Shown here: positions 43,871 to 52,081 of the stretch, one piece after another
Position numbering within the stretch: position 1 is the first letter of the stretch
Layout of the letters: each line of letters begins with the position of its first letter
Assembly: GCA_963729325.1 (NCBI GenBank)
Contig: CAVSNS010000007.1
Span: 1-64,000 of the forward strand
From: JABCYV01 sp963729325
Lineage (GTDB): Bacteria > Acidobacteriota > Terriglobia > Terriglobales > Acidobacteriaceae
Direction: 5' to 3'
Length of the DNA stretch: 64,000 bases
The notes under the pieces: model-generated
The model's input: only the letters and a program-made list of their open reading frames with translations
The model's database searches: none
What the model was told of the DNA's origin: nothing
Translations under genes and position numbers: made by a program

Positions 43871-44602
43871 CTATTGTGGGGTTGAAGTCTTGGGAGCCGG
43901 GGGCGCCGGACTCTTAGCAGCCGGCTTCGCTGTGGTCGCGGGTTTCGTCGCTCCCGCTCCGCCCTTCGCAATTGTAATGTGATTGATTTTCACGGGCCGG
44001 TAAGGACGATCGTTCGAATCATGGCCCATGCGTGCGATTTGTTTCACTAGCGCCACGGTGGCATCGTCGCACTGCCCGAAGATTGTATATCCACCGTTCA
44101 GACTCGGATAAGGCACCTCGGTGATGAAAAACTGCGAGCCATTGGTGTCCGGACCAGCGTTGGCATAGGCGAGACGACCAGGGCGATCAAACTTGAGGTC
44201 AGGGGAAGTTTCGTTCTTGAAGGCGTAGCCGGGATCGCCCGTGCCGTTGCCCGCGGGATCGCCGCCCTGGATCATGAACTCGGGGATCACGCGATGGAAA
44301 ATGGTGCCATCATAAAGCGGGACTCCGTGCTTGGAGGCGTGCGTGACCGGACTCTTCCAATCCTTGGTGCCATTGGCTAGACCAACAAAATTGGCGACAC
44401 CGATTGGGGCTTTGTCGGGGAATAGTGTGCAGGTCAGCTTACCCGCGGTCGTGTCAATGACGGCGGTGGGCTGAGCAGAAGTCGTAGTCGTCGGCTTCGC
44501 GGCGGCTGCGGGCTTCTTGGCGGTGGAAGCGGGGGCGGTCTGCGACCACATCGCGGAACTAGCGGCCGAAATCAACAAGACGATTGAAAAAGCAATACGC
44601 AT
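43871..44602 (-). CDS. Exported cyclophilin-type peptidyl-prolyl isomerase
   Basis: 243 residues. Signal peptide MRIAFSIVLLISAASSAMWS, an Ala/Lys/Thr-rich linker, then the cyclophilin domain: DTTAGKLTCTLFPDKAPIGV, FHRVIPEFMIQGGDPAGNGT, AGPDTNGSQFFITEVPYP and GGYTIFGQCDD. The C-terminus is a Lys/Pro/Ala repeat (ATKPATTAKPAAKSP) that may tether it to the envelope. GGAG precedes the ATG at 44602. It probably folds periplasmic proteins. Intact, unlike its neighbour, from which it likely arose by duplication. Confidence 0.9.
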   Translation of the reverse strand: MRIAFSIVLLISAASSAMWSQTAPASTAKKPAAAAKPTTTTSAQPTAVIDTTAGKLTCTLFPDKAPIGVANFVGLANGTKDWKSPVTHASKHGVPLYDGTIFHRVIPEFMIQGGDPAGNGTGDPGYAFKNETSPDLKFDRPGRLAYANAGPDTNGSQFFITEVPYPSLNGGYTIFGQCDDATVALVKQIARMGHDSNDRPYRPVKINHITIAKGGAGATKPATTAKPAAKSPAPPAPKTSTPQ

Positions 44603-44770
44603 GGAGGCTCCTGGATGCCGAGCTTTGCTCGGCCTGGGCAGATGAGACACCTGCCCTTAGATTAAGGTGTGATGACTTGCGAATAGTAATTCTACCTCAG
44701 ACTGCTGTGGAGAAACTCGCAGGGGGTGATCTCAGCGGCTAGAGCCTGCATTGATTTCATCGCATTTATC

Positions 44771-44789
44771 GCAGCGCTGAAAGCGCTGC
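44771..44789. repeat. Short perfect hairpin, 8-base stem
   Basis: GCAGCGCT at 44771-44778, loop GAA, AGCGCTGC at 44782-44789. Same GAA-loop style as the hairpins inside aguA. No T-run, so more likely a palindromic repeat than a terminator. Confidence 0.5.
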
Positions 44790-44838
44790 GCCACCCAGAG
44801 AGAGTTTTGTCCGCAGACTGTTAGAGGGCCCAAAAAAG

Positions 44839-46113
44839 TCACGGAGCGGCTAATGCCTGCGAGTTTCCTACTTGCATTTCACGGCTTACTCTCTCCACTT
44901 CGCTGAACACGCGCAGCAGGTTGCCGCCGAGGATTCTATGGATGTCCTCGGCGCGGTAGCCCCGATCGAGCAAGGCTTGCGTAATCTTGGGCAGGTCGGC
45001 CGCCGAATCGATGCCTGTGGGCGTGGCGCCGCTGACGCCGTCAAAGTCCGAGCCCAGGCCGACATGATCAACACCTGCGACTTTGGCGATGTGATCGATA
45101 TGGCCGATCAGCGATTCCAGCGGCGGACGAGGAATCTTCGCAGCCCATTCTCTTTCGATGCGATCTTTATCCAGATACGTAACCGGTTGTCCCGCGGCTT
45201 TTTTCTTCGCGACATATTCGTCTACGGCTGCCTCTCGTTCCTTCTTCTGTTCCTCCGCCGCCTTGCGATAGCTTTCATCCACGAAGGCAGAATAAAAGTT
45301 GACTTGCACCACGCCGCCATTCTTGGCAACGGCGCGCAGCATGTCGTCAGTCATATTTCGCGGGTGATTCGTCAGAGCACGGGCACAAGAGTGCGAAGCG
45401 ATCAGCGGTGCTTTGGTGGTGGCGATGGCGTCCCAGAAAGTCTTGTCGGCCACGTGGGAGATATCGACCATCATGCCCAGCCGGTTCATCTCCAGCACAA
45501 CTTGCTTGCCAAAATCGGTGAGGCCATTGTGGTGCTGAATTTTGGGATCGTCGATGTCGCCCGAAGAATCAGCCCATTCGTTGGTATTCGACCAGCTTAA
45601 AGTCATATAGCGGACGCCTAGACGGTAGAAATCGCGCAGCAAGTGAAGGTCATTCTCAATCGAGTGCCCACCCTCGATGCCCATGAGCGCGGCCAATTGT
45701 TTCTGCTTGTGGGCACGCTCAATGTCGCCGACCGAGTAGGCCATCATCATGCGATCGGGATGACGCGCCGCCTGCTCATAGACCGAATCGATCAAGTCCA
45801 GCGTATGTTGAGCGAAGTGCCCCTGGTTGGTGGTGGGATCGACCCAGATGGAGAAGAACTCCGCGCCAAGATTTCCGGCACGGGCTTTGTCGAGGCTGAT
45901 GTGTCCGATGTCTTTCGGGTCGGTCGTGCCGATGTCGTAATTCTCGTCGAGAAAGCGCTGCGGCGTGTCGGCGTGCGTATCTACAACCAGTGCTGAATCG
46001 TGGATGGCCTGGGCGCGGGGGCTGATAGCGGCGGAAGGAGGGCTCGGGGTGAAGGCGAGAGTGGCGAGAATGAGAAAGAGCAAGGAAAGTAGACGCGAAC
46101 GGTTTATGAGCAT
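44839..46113 (-). CDS. Membrane dipeptidase, peptidase M19 family, exported
   Basis: 424 residues. The signal peptide covers about 1-28 (LLSLLFLILATLAFTPSPPS). The zinc ligands and active site of renal-type dipeptidases are seen: VVDTHADTP (HxD), GIEGGHSIEND (bridging Glu), VDISHVADKTF, APLIASHSCARAL and GLGSDFDGVSG. An insertion of charged helix (EEQKKEREAAVDEYVAKKKA) lies at about 281-300. It hydrolyses dipeptides, probably in the periplasm. Stands alone. Confidence 0.93.
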   Translation of the reverse strand: MLINRSRLLSLLFLILATLAFTPSPPSAAISPRAQAIHDSALVVDTHADTPQRFLDENYDIGTTDPKDIGHISLDKARAGNLGAEFFSIWVDPTTNQGHFAQHTLDLIDSVYEQAARHPDRMMMAYSVGDIERAHKQKQLAALMGIEGGHSIENDLHLLRDFYRLGVRYMTLSWSNTNEWADSSGDIDDPKIQHHNGLTDFGKQVVLEMNRLGMMVDISHVADKTFWDAIATTKAPLIASHSCARALTNHPRNMTDDMLRAVAKNGGVVQVNFYSAFVDESYRKAAEEQKKEREAAVDEYVAKKKAAGQPVTYLDKDRIEREWAAKIPRPPLESLIGHIDHIAKVAGVDHVGLGSDFDGVSGATPTGIDSAADLPKITQALLDRGYRAEDIHRILGGNLLRVFSEVERVSREMQVGNSQALAAP

Positions 46114-46182
46114 GAGATCGTCAGGAGAAGCAAGACATTGTATATGGAGAGGACGCGGAGCGAAATAGGACTAGAGGAAAAA

Positions 46183-46285
46183 GCAGGTCCTTCGACTTTG
46201 TAATACGTTTCGCAAGCGAAACGTATTACTCCGCTCAGGATGACAAGTCGGGAAGGCTCAGGATGACGAGCTGGTAAGAACTTAG
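46183..46285. repeat. Dispersed CTCAGGATGAC-type repeat split by a perfect palindrome
   Basis: GGTCCTTCGACT and CTCCGCTCAGGATGACAAG flank a perfect 13-base-stem palindrome at 46201-46228 (TAATACGTTTCGC, AA, then its complement). A second shorter CTCAGGATGACGAG follows. The flanks belong to the same intergenic family as 47415, 48261 and 51336. Confidence 0.6.
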
Positions 46286-46319
46286 GATGAAAAGTCGGTA
46301 AGCACGGAGGCGAAGGGAA

Positions 46320-47078
46320 CTATCGTTCGCCAGCGATAACGTCGTCGTCGGGTTGAGGTTCATTTTCATCCTGCCGTACGCCTGCCAGCATCTTGGCTTC
46401 ACGCCAGTCGGCGTAGCGGCCGGAGACAGCCACGTGAAAAACCCACTGGTGGCGCTCTTCTTCAGGCTCGATTAGGCCTTCGTCGCGAAGCGGTGTCATG
46501 TATTGTTCGACCCACTGCACTTGCTGGCGGGTCATGCCCCGACGCTGAAGATCAACCGTGATCCCGGCAAGATGCGAAGATGCAATGTCGCCTTCGGCAG
46601 GCGCGGCGTTGCGGTTATGTCGGCGCAGCTTTTTCTGGCCCTTCACCGTACGCACCGCGGAATTGACCTGGATCTGCTCGTGAAATTGTTTGTAATAAGC
46701 CTCGCTCAGGTCGTCAACGAAATCGCGCGTCCAGGGACGGCAATAGCGGCGTGAAGGATCGAGCCGAGGATCAAAACGCAGGGTACGGCCGGCCACAATC
46801 GGAACTAATTCTTCGCGTGACTTGAGCTGCTCCAGTTCGGCATCGTCCTGGATGCGCGGCAATTCCAGACGGTCGATTTCTTCATTTTGACGGAGCAGGG
46901 AATCACGCGATGGACGGAACACCGGATTCCAGGACACGCGGCGAACATGGGCTCGGCGCGTGCTTACGCGTCGCACATGCCGCGGGGCCACGTAACTGTG
47001 CAGGCCAAATGCCTGAACACACAACGCCACGATCAACAGAAATGAAGGTACTACGGCGCGCTGCATTTTACTCTTCAC
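46320..47078 (-). CDS. DUF5715 family exported protein
   Basis: A 252-residue protein with a signal segment (VPSFLLIVALCVQAFGLHS). The body has RRYCRPWTRDFVDDLSEAYY, then QIQVNSAVRTVKGQKKLRRH, DIASSHLAGITVDLQRRGMT and HQWVFHVAVSGRYADW. The SSHLAGITVD and VFHVAV segments carry His/Asp residues at the spacing of D-Ala-D-Ala carboxypeptidase-like (peptidase M15) folds, so a peptidoglycan role is possible. The family assignment is by pattern and moderately sure. Confidence 0.65.
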   Translation of the reverse strand: MKSKMQRAVVPSFLLIVALCVQAFGLHSYVAPRHVRRVSTRRAHVRRVSWNPVFRPSRDSLLRQNEEIDRLELPRIQDDAELEQLKSREELVPIVAGRTLRFDPRLDPSRRYCRPWTRDFVDDLSEAYYKQFHEQIQVNSAVRTVKGQKKLRRHNRNAAPAEGDIASSHLAGITVDLQRRGMTRQQVQWVEQYMTPLRDEGLIEPEEERHQWVFHVAVSGRYADWREAKMLAGVRQDENEPQPDDDVIAGER

Positions 47079-47478
47079 GAAGTGGCCTCGACTTCACCAG
47101 CTCTACCCCAGGCGCTGGAGTAGGCGGTATTCTAAATCCGGGCTCAACAAATACAAGAACTAATCTGCCTTCTCTGGGGTTACCCGGGAGCTGCTCCCTG
47201 GTTACCGTTGGTTACCGCATTCGTGCGCGGTCTGGCTGCCTACATGTGTAGCTGCAACCCGGATGCCATATTCGCGAGAGGAATTGCGTGGCGCAACCCG
47301 CGAAAAAAGCTGCTTTCGACAGTGGTTGGAGTGTTGCGCAGTGATCAACCTCATTTATACAAATGACAAATTGCGTTAGGGAGTGACAATTCTTGCGGGA
47401 TGCGGTGCGTGGAAGGACAGATCCCTCACTCCGCTCGGGATGACCGCGCGAGGCTCGGCACAGCGCTCGCAAGCGCGG
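47079..47478. other. Intergenic region with repeat fragments
   Basis: 400 bases between sdhB and the DUF5715 gene. It holds GGTTACCGTTGGTTACCG (a tandem 8-9 base repeat near 47200) and a CCCTCACTCCGCTCGGGATGAC fragment at about 47423-47444 of the dispersed family. No gene supported. Confidence 0.5.
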
Positions 47479-48232
47479 TCACTTTCTAAACAAATCTCCG
47501 ATAGCTTGTTTCATCACTGCTCCGCCAACCTCGGCGATAGAGCGGGTCAGCGGAATATCTTTTGGACAGACCTCGACGCAGTTCTGTGCGTAGCCACACT
47601 CGTGGATGCCGCCATCGCCCATCAGGGCCGCGAGGCGCTCACGTTTCAGAGCAGCGCCGGTAGGGTGAGTGTTGAAAAGCCGCACCTGGGAGATGGCAGC
47701 CGCGCCGACGAAATTGGTTTCTTCGTTAAATTGCGGACAAGCTTCCATACAACAACAGCAGGAGATGCAACGCGAGAGCGGATAGGCCGCTTCTTGATCC
47801 TCCATGGTCATGCGTGGGCCTGGGCCGAGGTCATAGCTGCCGTCAACGGGAACCCAGGCTTTCACCGCTTTCAGATTTTCGAACAACACGCTGCGATCCA
47901 CGGCGAGATCGCGGACCACGGGGAACTTGGAAAATGGTTCCAGGCGGATGGGCTGCTCCAGTTTGTCGACTAGCGCCGAGCAGGCCATTCGTGCCTTGCC
48001 ATTGATCACCATCGCGCAAGAGCCACAAACTTCTTCGAGGCAATTAGAGTCGTAGGTAACGGGCGTGGTCGTTCTGCCGGCGCGAGTGACGGGATTGGCG
48101 GCGATCTCCATCAATGAGGAGATCACGTTCATGCCCGAGTGCCAGGGCAGTTCGAATTCCTCCCAGCAAGGTTCAGCCTTGGGATTGGCTTGGCGCTTGA
48201 TTTTAAAGAGTGACGGATTTGTTGGCTGCCAT
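47479..48232 (-). CDS. sdhB: Succinate dehydrogenase iron-sulfur subunit (frameshifted near its start)
   Basis: Carries electrons from the flavin subunit to quinone. The N-terminus MAANKSVTL begins at the ATG at 48232. After one extra T near 48203-48206 the frame continues as KIKRQANPKAEPCWEEFELP and MNVISSLMEIAANPVT to the end. The [2Fe-2S] site is CLEEVCGSC with a later Cys (ARMAC). The [4Fe-4S] and [3Fe-4S] ligands are in CISCCCCMEACP and CGYAQNCVEVCP. An internal ATG at 48132 would give 217 residues lacking the first beta-strands. Unlike usual operons, about 400 bases separate it from sdhA. Confidence 0.9.
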
Positions 48233-48634
48233 TAGCTGTTAGCCTTTAGCTCCTAAAACTTGTCATTCGGAGCGAAGCGAAGAACCTATGCACTGTGCGA
48301 CACAGGCAAATTGCATCGGGATCTCCGCTGCGCTCAGAATGACAAATGCACGCCGAGAACAATACGTCGTGACAATTCCCTCTTCATTAATGAGGCCCGT
48401 CTTCGACTTCGTAGGCGATAACGGAACGGAGATCTGATTCCACGGATGCCTTCGCGAGAACGAGTTCCCGGGAAGTCGATCAATCTTCAGTGAATACTCG
48501 GCGCATCGACCAGATCCTCCGGAATCGTAGTTCCTTCCATGATCAAGTCGATTCGTGAGCCAAGCAGGCTCCACTCGCGTGCAATTGAACGAGTAACTTG
48601 CCTTCCCACTGCGATCATAGCCAGCTAACCTCCA
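48233..48634. other. Intergenic region between sdhA and sdhB carrying a MITE-like repeat
   Basis: 400 bases, no supported gene. It contains the inverted-repeat element at 48261-48344. The remaining part reads as low-complexity, unrecognised sequence. Confidence 0.5.
48261..48344. repeat. 84-base MITE-like element with TGTCATTC termini
   Basis: TGTCATTC at 48261-48268 is mirrored exactly by GAATGACA at 48337-48344. The inner arms GGAGCGAAGCGAAG and CTCCGCTGCGCTC are also complementary in part. Related copies lie at about 46183, 47415 and 51336. Confidence 0.6.
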
Positions 48635-50416
48635 TCACTTGGCCACATCGTATCTCCTCGCCCGCGGCGGAATCAGCGACACATCCACTGGCTCGAATTC
48701 AAATTTGGGCTCATCGGCATCGGCGGCGAAGTAGGCCTTCGTCGTCTTGAGCCAGTTCTTGTCATCACGCTCGGGGAAGTCGGGTTTGTAATGAGCTCCG
48801 CGCGATTCGTCTCGCATAGCGGCTCCCTGCGCGATCACGCGGGACAGTTGCAGCATGTTGTAAAGCTGGCGGACAAATGCCACGGTGGTATTCGCCCACA
48901 GAGAGCGATCGCTTAGATTGATGTGCTGGAAGCGCTCCAGCAGTTCGCAGAGCCTGCCGTCGGCTGCTTGTAGATTTTTGTTATAGCGGATGACGGTGCA
49001 ATCTTTGGTCATCAGATCGCCGAGTTCGCGCCACAACTTGAATGGATTCTCGTTGCCCTCCGCCTTCATCAATCCAGCATTGATTTCTTCCTGGCGCTTG
49101 CGTTCGGAGTCGAAATGTCCATTGCTGGGCGCGGCTTGCAGGTTGCGAGCGTAGCGCACCGCGTTGGGGCCGGCAATGAATCCGCCAAAGATGCAGGAGA
49201 CCAGGGAATTGGCCCCTAACCGATTGGCGCCGTGATACTGATATTCGCATTCGCCGGCTGCGTAGATTCCCGGAATATTCGTGGCCTGGTTGAAATCCAC
49301 CCACAGCCCGCCCATGGTGTAGTGCATGCCCGGGAAGATTTTCATGGGCGTGTCGCGGGGATCGTCACCGACGAACTTCTCGTAGATTTCCAGAATGCCT
49401 TCCAGCTTGCGATCAAGGATCTTGCGATCGACGTGGGTAAGGTCGAGATAGACCATCGGCTTGCCGTCGATGCCGAGGTTGTGTTCATACACGACTCGGA
49501 AGATCGCTCGGGTCGCAACATCGCGCGGCACCAGGTTCCCATACTTCGGATACCACTCTTCGAGAAAATACCAGCGCTCGTTTTCCGGGATCGATTTGGG
49601 ATCGCGCTTGTCTCCCGCGGTCTTCGGTACCCAGACGCGTCCACCTTCGCCTCGCGCTGACTCTGACATCAGGCGCAGCTTGTCTTCTCCCGGGATTGAA
49701 GTGGGGTGAACCTGGATGAATTCGCCATTCGCGTAATAGCAGCCTTGCTGATAGACAGCCGATTGCGCCGATCCGGTGCAGACCACCGAATTTGTGGATC
49801 GGCCGAAAATGGCGCCAATTCCGCCGGTGGCGATGATGATCGCGTCCGCGGGAAAGATGCGGACTTCCATGGAGCGCAAGTCCATGGCGCAGATGCCGCG
49901 GCAGATTCCTTTGCCATCAAGCACGGCGGAGAGGAACTCCCAGTGCTCGTATTTCTTCACTTTGCCTTCGGACTCGTAGCGTCGTACCTGCTCATCCAAT
50001 GCATAAAGCAGTTGTTGACCGGTGGTGGCTCCGGCGAAGGCGGTGCGGTTGTACAGTGTTCCGCCGAAGCGCCGGAAGTCGAGCAGGCCTTCGGGAGTGC
50101 GGTTGAAGGGGACGCCCATGCGATCGAGCAGATCGATGATGCCGGGCGCGGCGTCGCACATGGCTTTTACAGGAGGCTGATTGGCCAGGAAGTCGCCGCC
50201 GTAAACGGTGTCGTCAAAGTGTTGCCATGTGGAATCGCCTTCACCCTTCAGATTCTTGGCGGCGTTGATGCCTCCCTGAGCGCAAACCGAGTGTGAACGC
50301 TTTACGGGCACGATGGAGAACAGGTCGACGTTTCCGCCCATTTCCGCGATCTTGATGACGGCGGCAAGGCCGGCTAGTCCGCCGCCGATGACTATGATTT
50401 TCGGACTTGATGCCAT
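48635..50416 (-). CDS. sdhA: Succinate dehydrogenase flavoprotein subunit
   Basis: 593 residues, oxidising succinate to fumarate. FAD-binding GGGLAGLAAVIKIAEMGG, the flavin-histidine region VKRSHSVCAQGGINAA, HPTSIPGEDKLRLMSESARG, the active-site Arg region KIFPGMHYTMGGLWVDF, and GANSLVSCIFGGFIAG. The protein resembles the Bacillus/epsilon-type (class B) enzyme more than the E. coli one. Intact, and 54 bases downstream of sdhC. Confidence 0.95.
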   Translation of the reverse strand: MASSPKIIVIGGGLAGLAAVIKIAEMGGNVDLFSIVPVKRSHSVCAQGGINAAKNLKGEGDSTWQHFDDTVYGGDFLANQPPVKAMCDAAPGIIDLLDRMGVPFNRTPEGLLDFRRFGGTLYNRTAFAGATTGQQLLYALDEQVRRYESEGKVKKYEHWEFLSAVLDGKGICRGICAMDLRSMEVRIFPADAIIIATGGIGAIFGRSTNSVVCTGSAQSAVYQQGCYYANGEFIQVHPTSIPGEDKLRLMSESARGEGGRVWVPKTAGDKRDPKSIPENERWYFLEEWYPKYGNLVPRDVATRAIFRVVYEHNLGIDGKPMVYLDLTHVDRKILDRKLEGILEIYEKFVGDDPRDTPMKIFPGMHYTMGGLWVDFNQATNIPGIYAAGECEYQYHGANRLGANSLVSCIFGGFIAGPNAVRYARNLQAAPSNGHFDSERKRQEEINAGLMKAEGNENPFKLWRELGDLMTKDCTVIRYNKNLQAADGRLCELLERFQHINLSDRSLWANTTVAFVRQLYNMLQLSRVIAQGAAMRDESRGAHYKPDFPERDDKNWLKTTKAYFAADADEPKFEFEPVDVSLIPPRARRYDVAK

Positions 50417-50469
50417 GTGAAACTCAGATTCCTCATGCTAGGCATAGCTGCGCCCCGACTGCGAAGGCA

Positions 50470-51204
50470 CTACCTCATGACAAATGATTCCGTGCCAGAA
50501 ACCGGTTCTAACGGTTGCAAGGGCGTATTCAAAAACGAGTACATCGTGGCCGCTCCGACCAGCATGAATAACAATCCGATGGCAAAGCAGACGTAGCCAA
50601 ATTTGTGGCGGGCAGCGTCACCGGTCGTGATCCCCCACTTGGCGGCAAATAGCCACAGACCATAGGCGAAGTGCCACGACGCGCAGAAGATGCCCACAGC
50701 ATAGAAGGCAAGTGCCAGTGGATTCTGAAACTCGAGCTGCACTTTTCCAAATGCTGCGGCCGGATGAGTCAGAATATGAACCCCACTGAAGCGCAAATGC
50801 CAGGTGTGCCATACCATATAGAAGAAAGCAATGGCGCCTGTCCAGCGCTGAGCGTTATACATCCAGTTGCCGGCCCAGGGATACTCGGTCACGTTGCTCT
50901 CGCCGCGATACCAGATGTAGAAGCCGTAGAGGGCGTGGTAGAGAATCGGCAGCCAGATGCCAAACAGTTCCAGACCCACAACGAAGGGAAAGCTCGAGAG
51001 CAATTCGACCTGCTTGGCGTACGCTGCGGGGCCGCGCGTGGCAAAGGCATTCGAGATGAAGTGCTCGATCAGGAAGGCGCCAACCGGGATGATTCCGGTG
51101 AGTGAATGTAAGCGGCGCAGGAAAAACGAATGTCCCTGACCGGCGCGCAGGGGAGCGACGCCTTCTTCCACGTCGAGGAGAGCTGGAGGATTGGCCGTAG
51201 ACAC
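50470..51204 (-). CDS. sdhC: Succinate dehydrogenase cytochrome b subunit, B type
   Basis: 244 residues with five hydrophobic helices and conserved histidines for two hemes: FFLRRLHSLTGIIPVGAFLI, EHFISNAF, ILYHALYGFYIWYRG, FYMVWHTWHLRFSG and IFCASWHFAYGLWLFAAKWG. One large subunit replaces separate SdhC and SdhD, as in Bacillus and Wolinella-type complexes. First gene of the sdhC-A-(repeat)-B locus. Confidence 0.93.
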   Translation of the reverse strand: MSTANPPALLDVEEGVAPLRAGQGHSFFLRRLHSLTGIIPVGAFLIEHFISNAFATRGPAAYAKQVELLSSFPFVVGLELFGIWLPILYHALYGFYIWYRGESNVTEYPWAGNWMYNAQRWTGAIAFFYMVWHTWHLRFSGVHILTHPAAAFGKVQLEFQNPLALAFYAVGIFCASWHFAYGLWLFAAKWGITTGDAARHKFGYVCFAIGLLFMLVGAATMYSFLNTPLQPLEPVSGTESFVMR

Positions 51205-51335
51205 TACAGAACGCCCCTTATGAATTCAGGAATGATAAGAGAACCTTTTATTATCTTGGCGAGAGAGAAGCGAAGTCAAGGAAGGTGGGCTACGGGTAAT
51301 ATCGGCAGTTTTGTACCGTCGAGTATTTCTAGTTG

Positions 51336-51452
51336 TTGTTATTCCGAGCGGAGCGAGGAATCGCTACCCCGGGAAAGCAATCAAGGTTGTAGGGATGCTT
51401 CGACTTCTCAAGCCTCTCGCCAGCGAGCGGCCTGGTCCGCTCAGCATAACAA
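51336..51452. repeat. 117-base MITE-like element with TTGTTAT termini
   Basis: TTGTTAT at 51336-51342 mirrors ATAACAA at 51446-51452, with inner arms TCCGAGCGGAGCGAGG and GGTCCGCTCAGC. Same family wording as the element at 48261. It sits in the promoter side of sdhC. Confidence 0.55.
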
Positions 51453-51460
51453 TGCCGGCC

Positions 51461-52081
51461 CTACTGCCCTTCGTACCACTCCAGAAATTTCCGGAATGCA
51501 GCTCCGCGATGGCTGTATTGCGCTTTTTCTTCGGCCTTCAACTCGGCGAATGCTTTTTCAATCGGAGGAAAATAAAAGAGCGGATCGTAACCAAAGCCAT
51601 TCGATCCGCGAGGAGTGTCGAGGATGATTCCTTCGGCAGTGCCACGAAACTCGGCCAGGGTTTGGCCTTCCCGGGCGGTGGCAATGACGCAGATGAAACG
51701 TCCAGTCCGCTTCTCCGGTGGGATACCTCTAAGCTCTCGAATCAGGCGGGCATTATTCGCCTGGTCATCAGTATTGTTCTCGACCAGGTGGGGAGCGTCG
51801 GCGGCGTAGCGCGCGGAGTGAACGCCGGGAGCGCCTCCGAGTGCATCGACTTCGAGGCCTGAATCATCGGCGAGAACGATGTCGCCTGGAGCAAAGCGGC
51901 TGTAATGCTCGGCTTTCTTGCGGGCGTTGGCTTCGAAAGTGAGGCCGTCTTCCACTACAGCGGGAAGGGAAGAGAAGTTGGGAAGGCAAGCAATCTCGAT
52001 TCCGTAAGCCCGCGGGGCTCCGCCAAAGTCGCGAAGCTTACCTGGATTCGAGGTGGCGATCAGGATGCGTCTTACAGTCAT
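51461..52081 (-). CDS. rdgB: XTP/dITP diphosphatase (non-canonical purine NTPase)
   Basis: A 206-residue HAM1-family enzyme that removes ITP, dITP and XTP. Family motifs: ILIATSNPGKLRDF, VVEDGLTFEANARKKAEHYS, VLADDSGLEVDALGGAPGVH, SARYA and GSNGFGYDPLFYFP. The start codon overlaps or abuts the stop of the polytopic membrane gene at 52081. Intact. Confidence 0.95.
   Translation of the reverse strand: MTVRRILIATSNPGKLRDFGGAPRAYGIEIACLPNFSSLPAVVEDGLTFEANARKKAEHYSRFAPGDIVLADDSGLEVDALGGAPGVHSARYAADAPHLVENNTDDQANNARLIRELRGIPPEKRTGRFICVIATAREGQTLAEFRGTAEGIILDTPRGSNGFGYDPLFYFPPIEKAFAELKAEEKAQYSHRGAAFRKFLEWYEGQ

Noticed and set aside
46183..51452. Repeats around sdh as insertion sequences
   Set aside because: No transposase is encoded; elements are under 120 bases, so at most non-autonomous.
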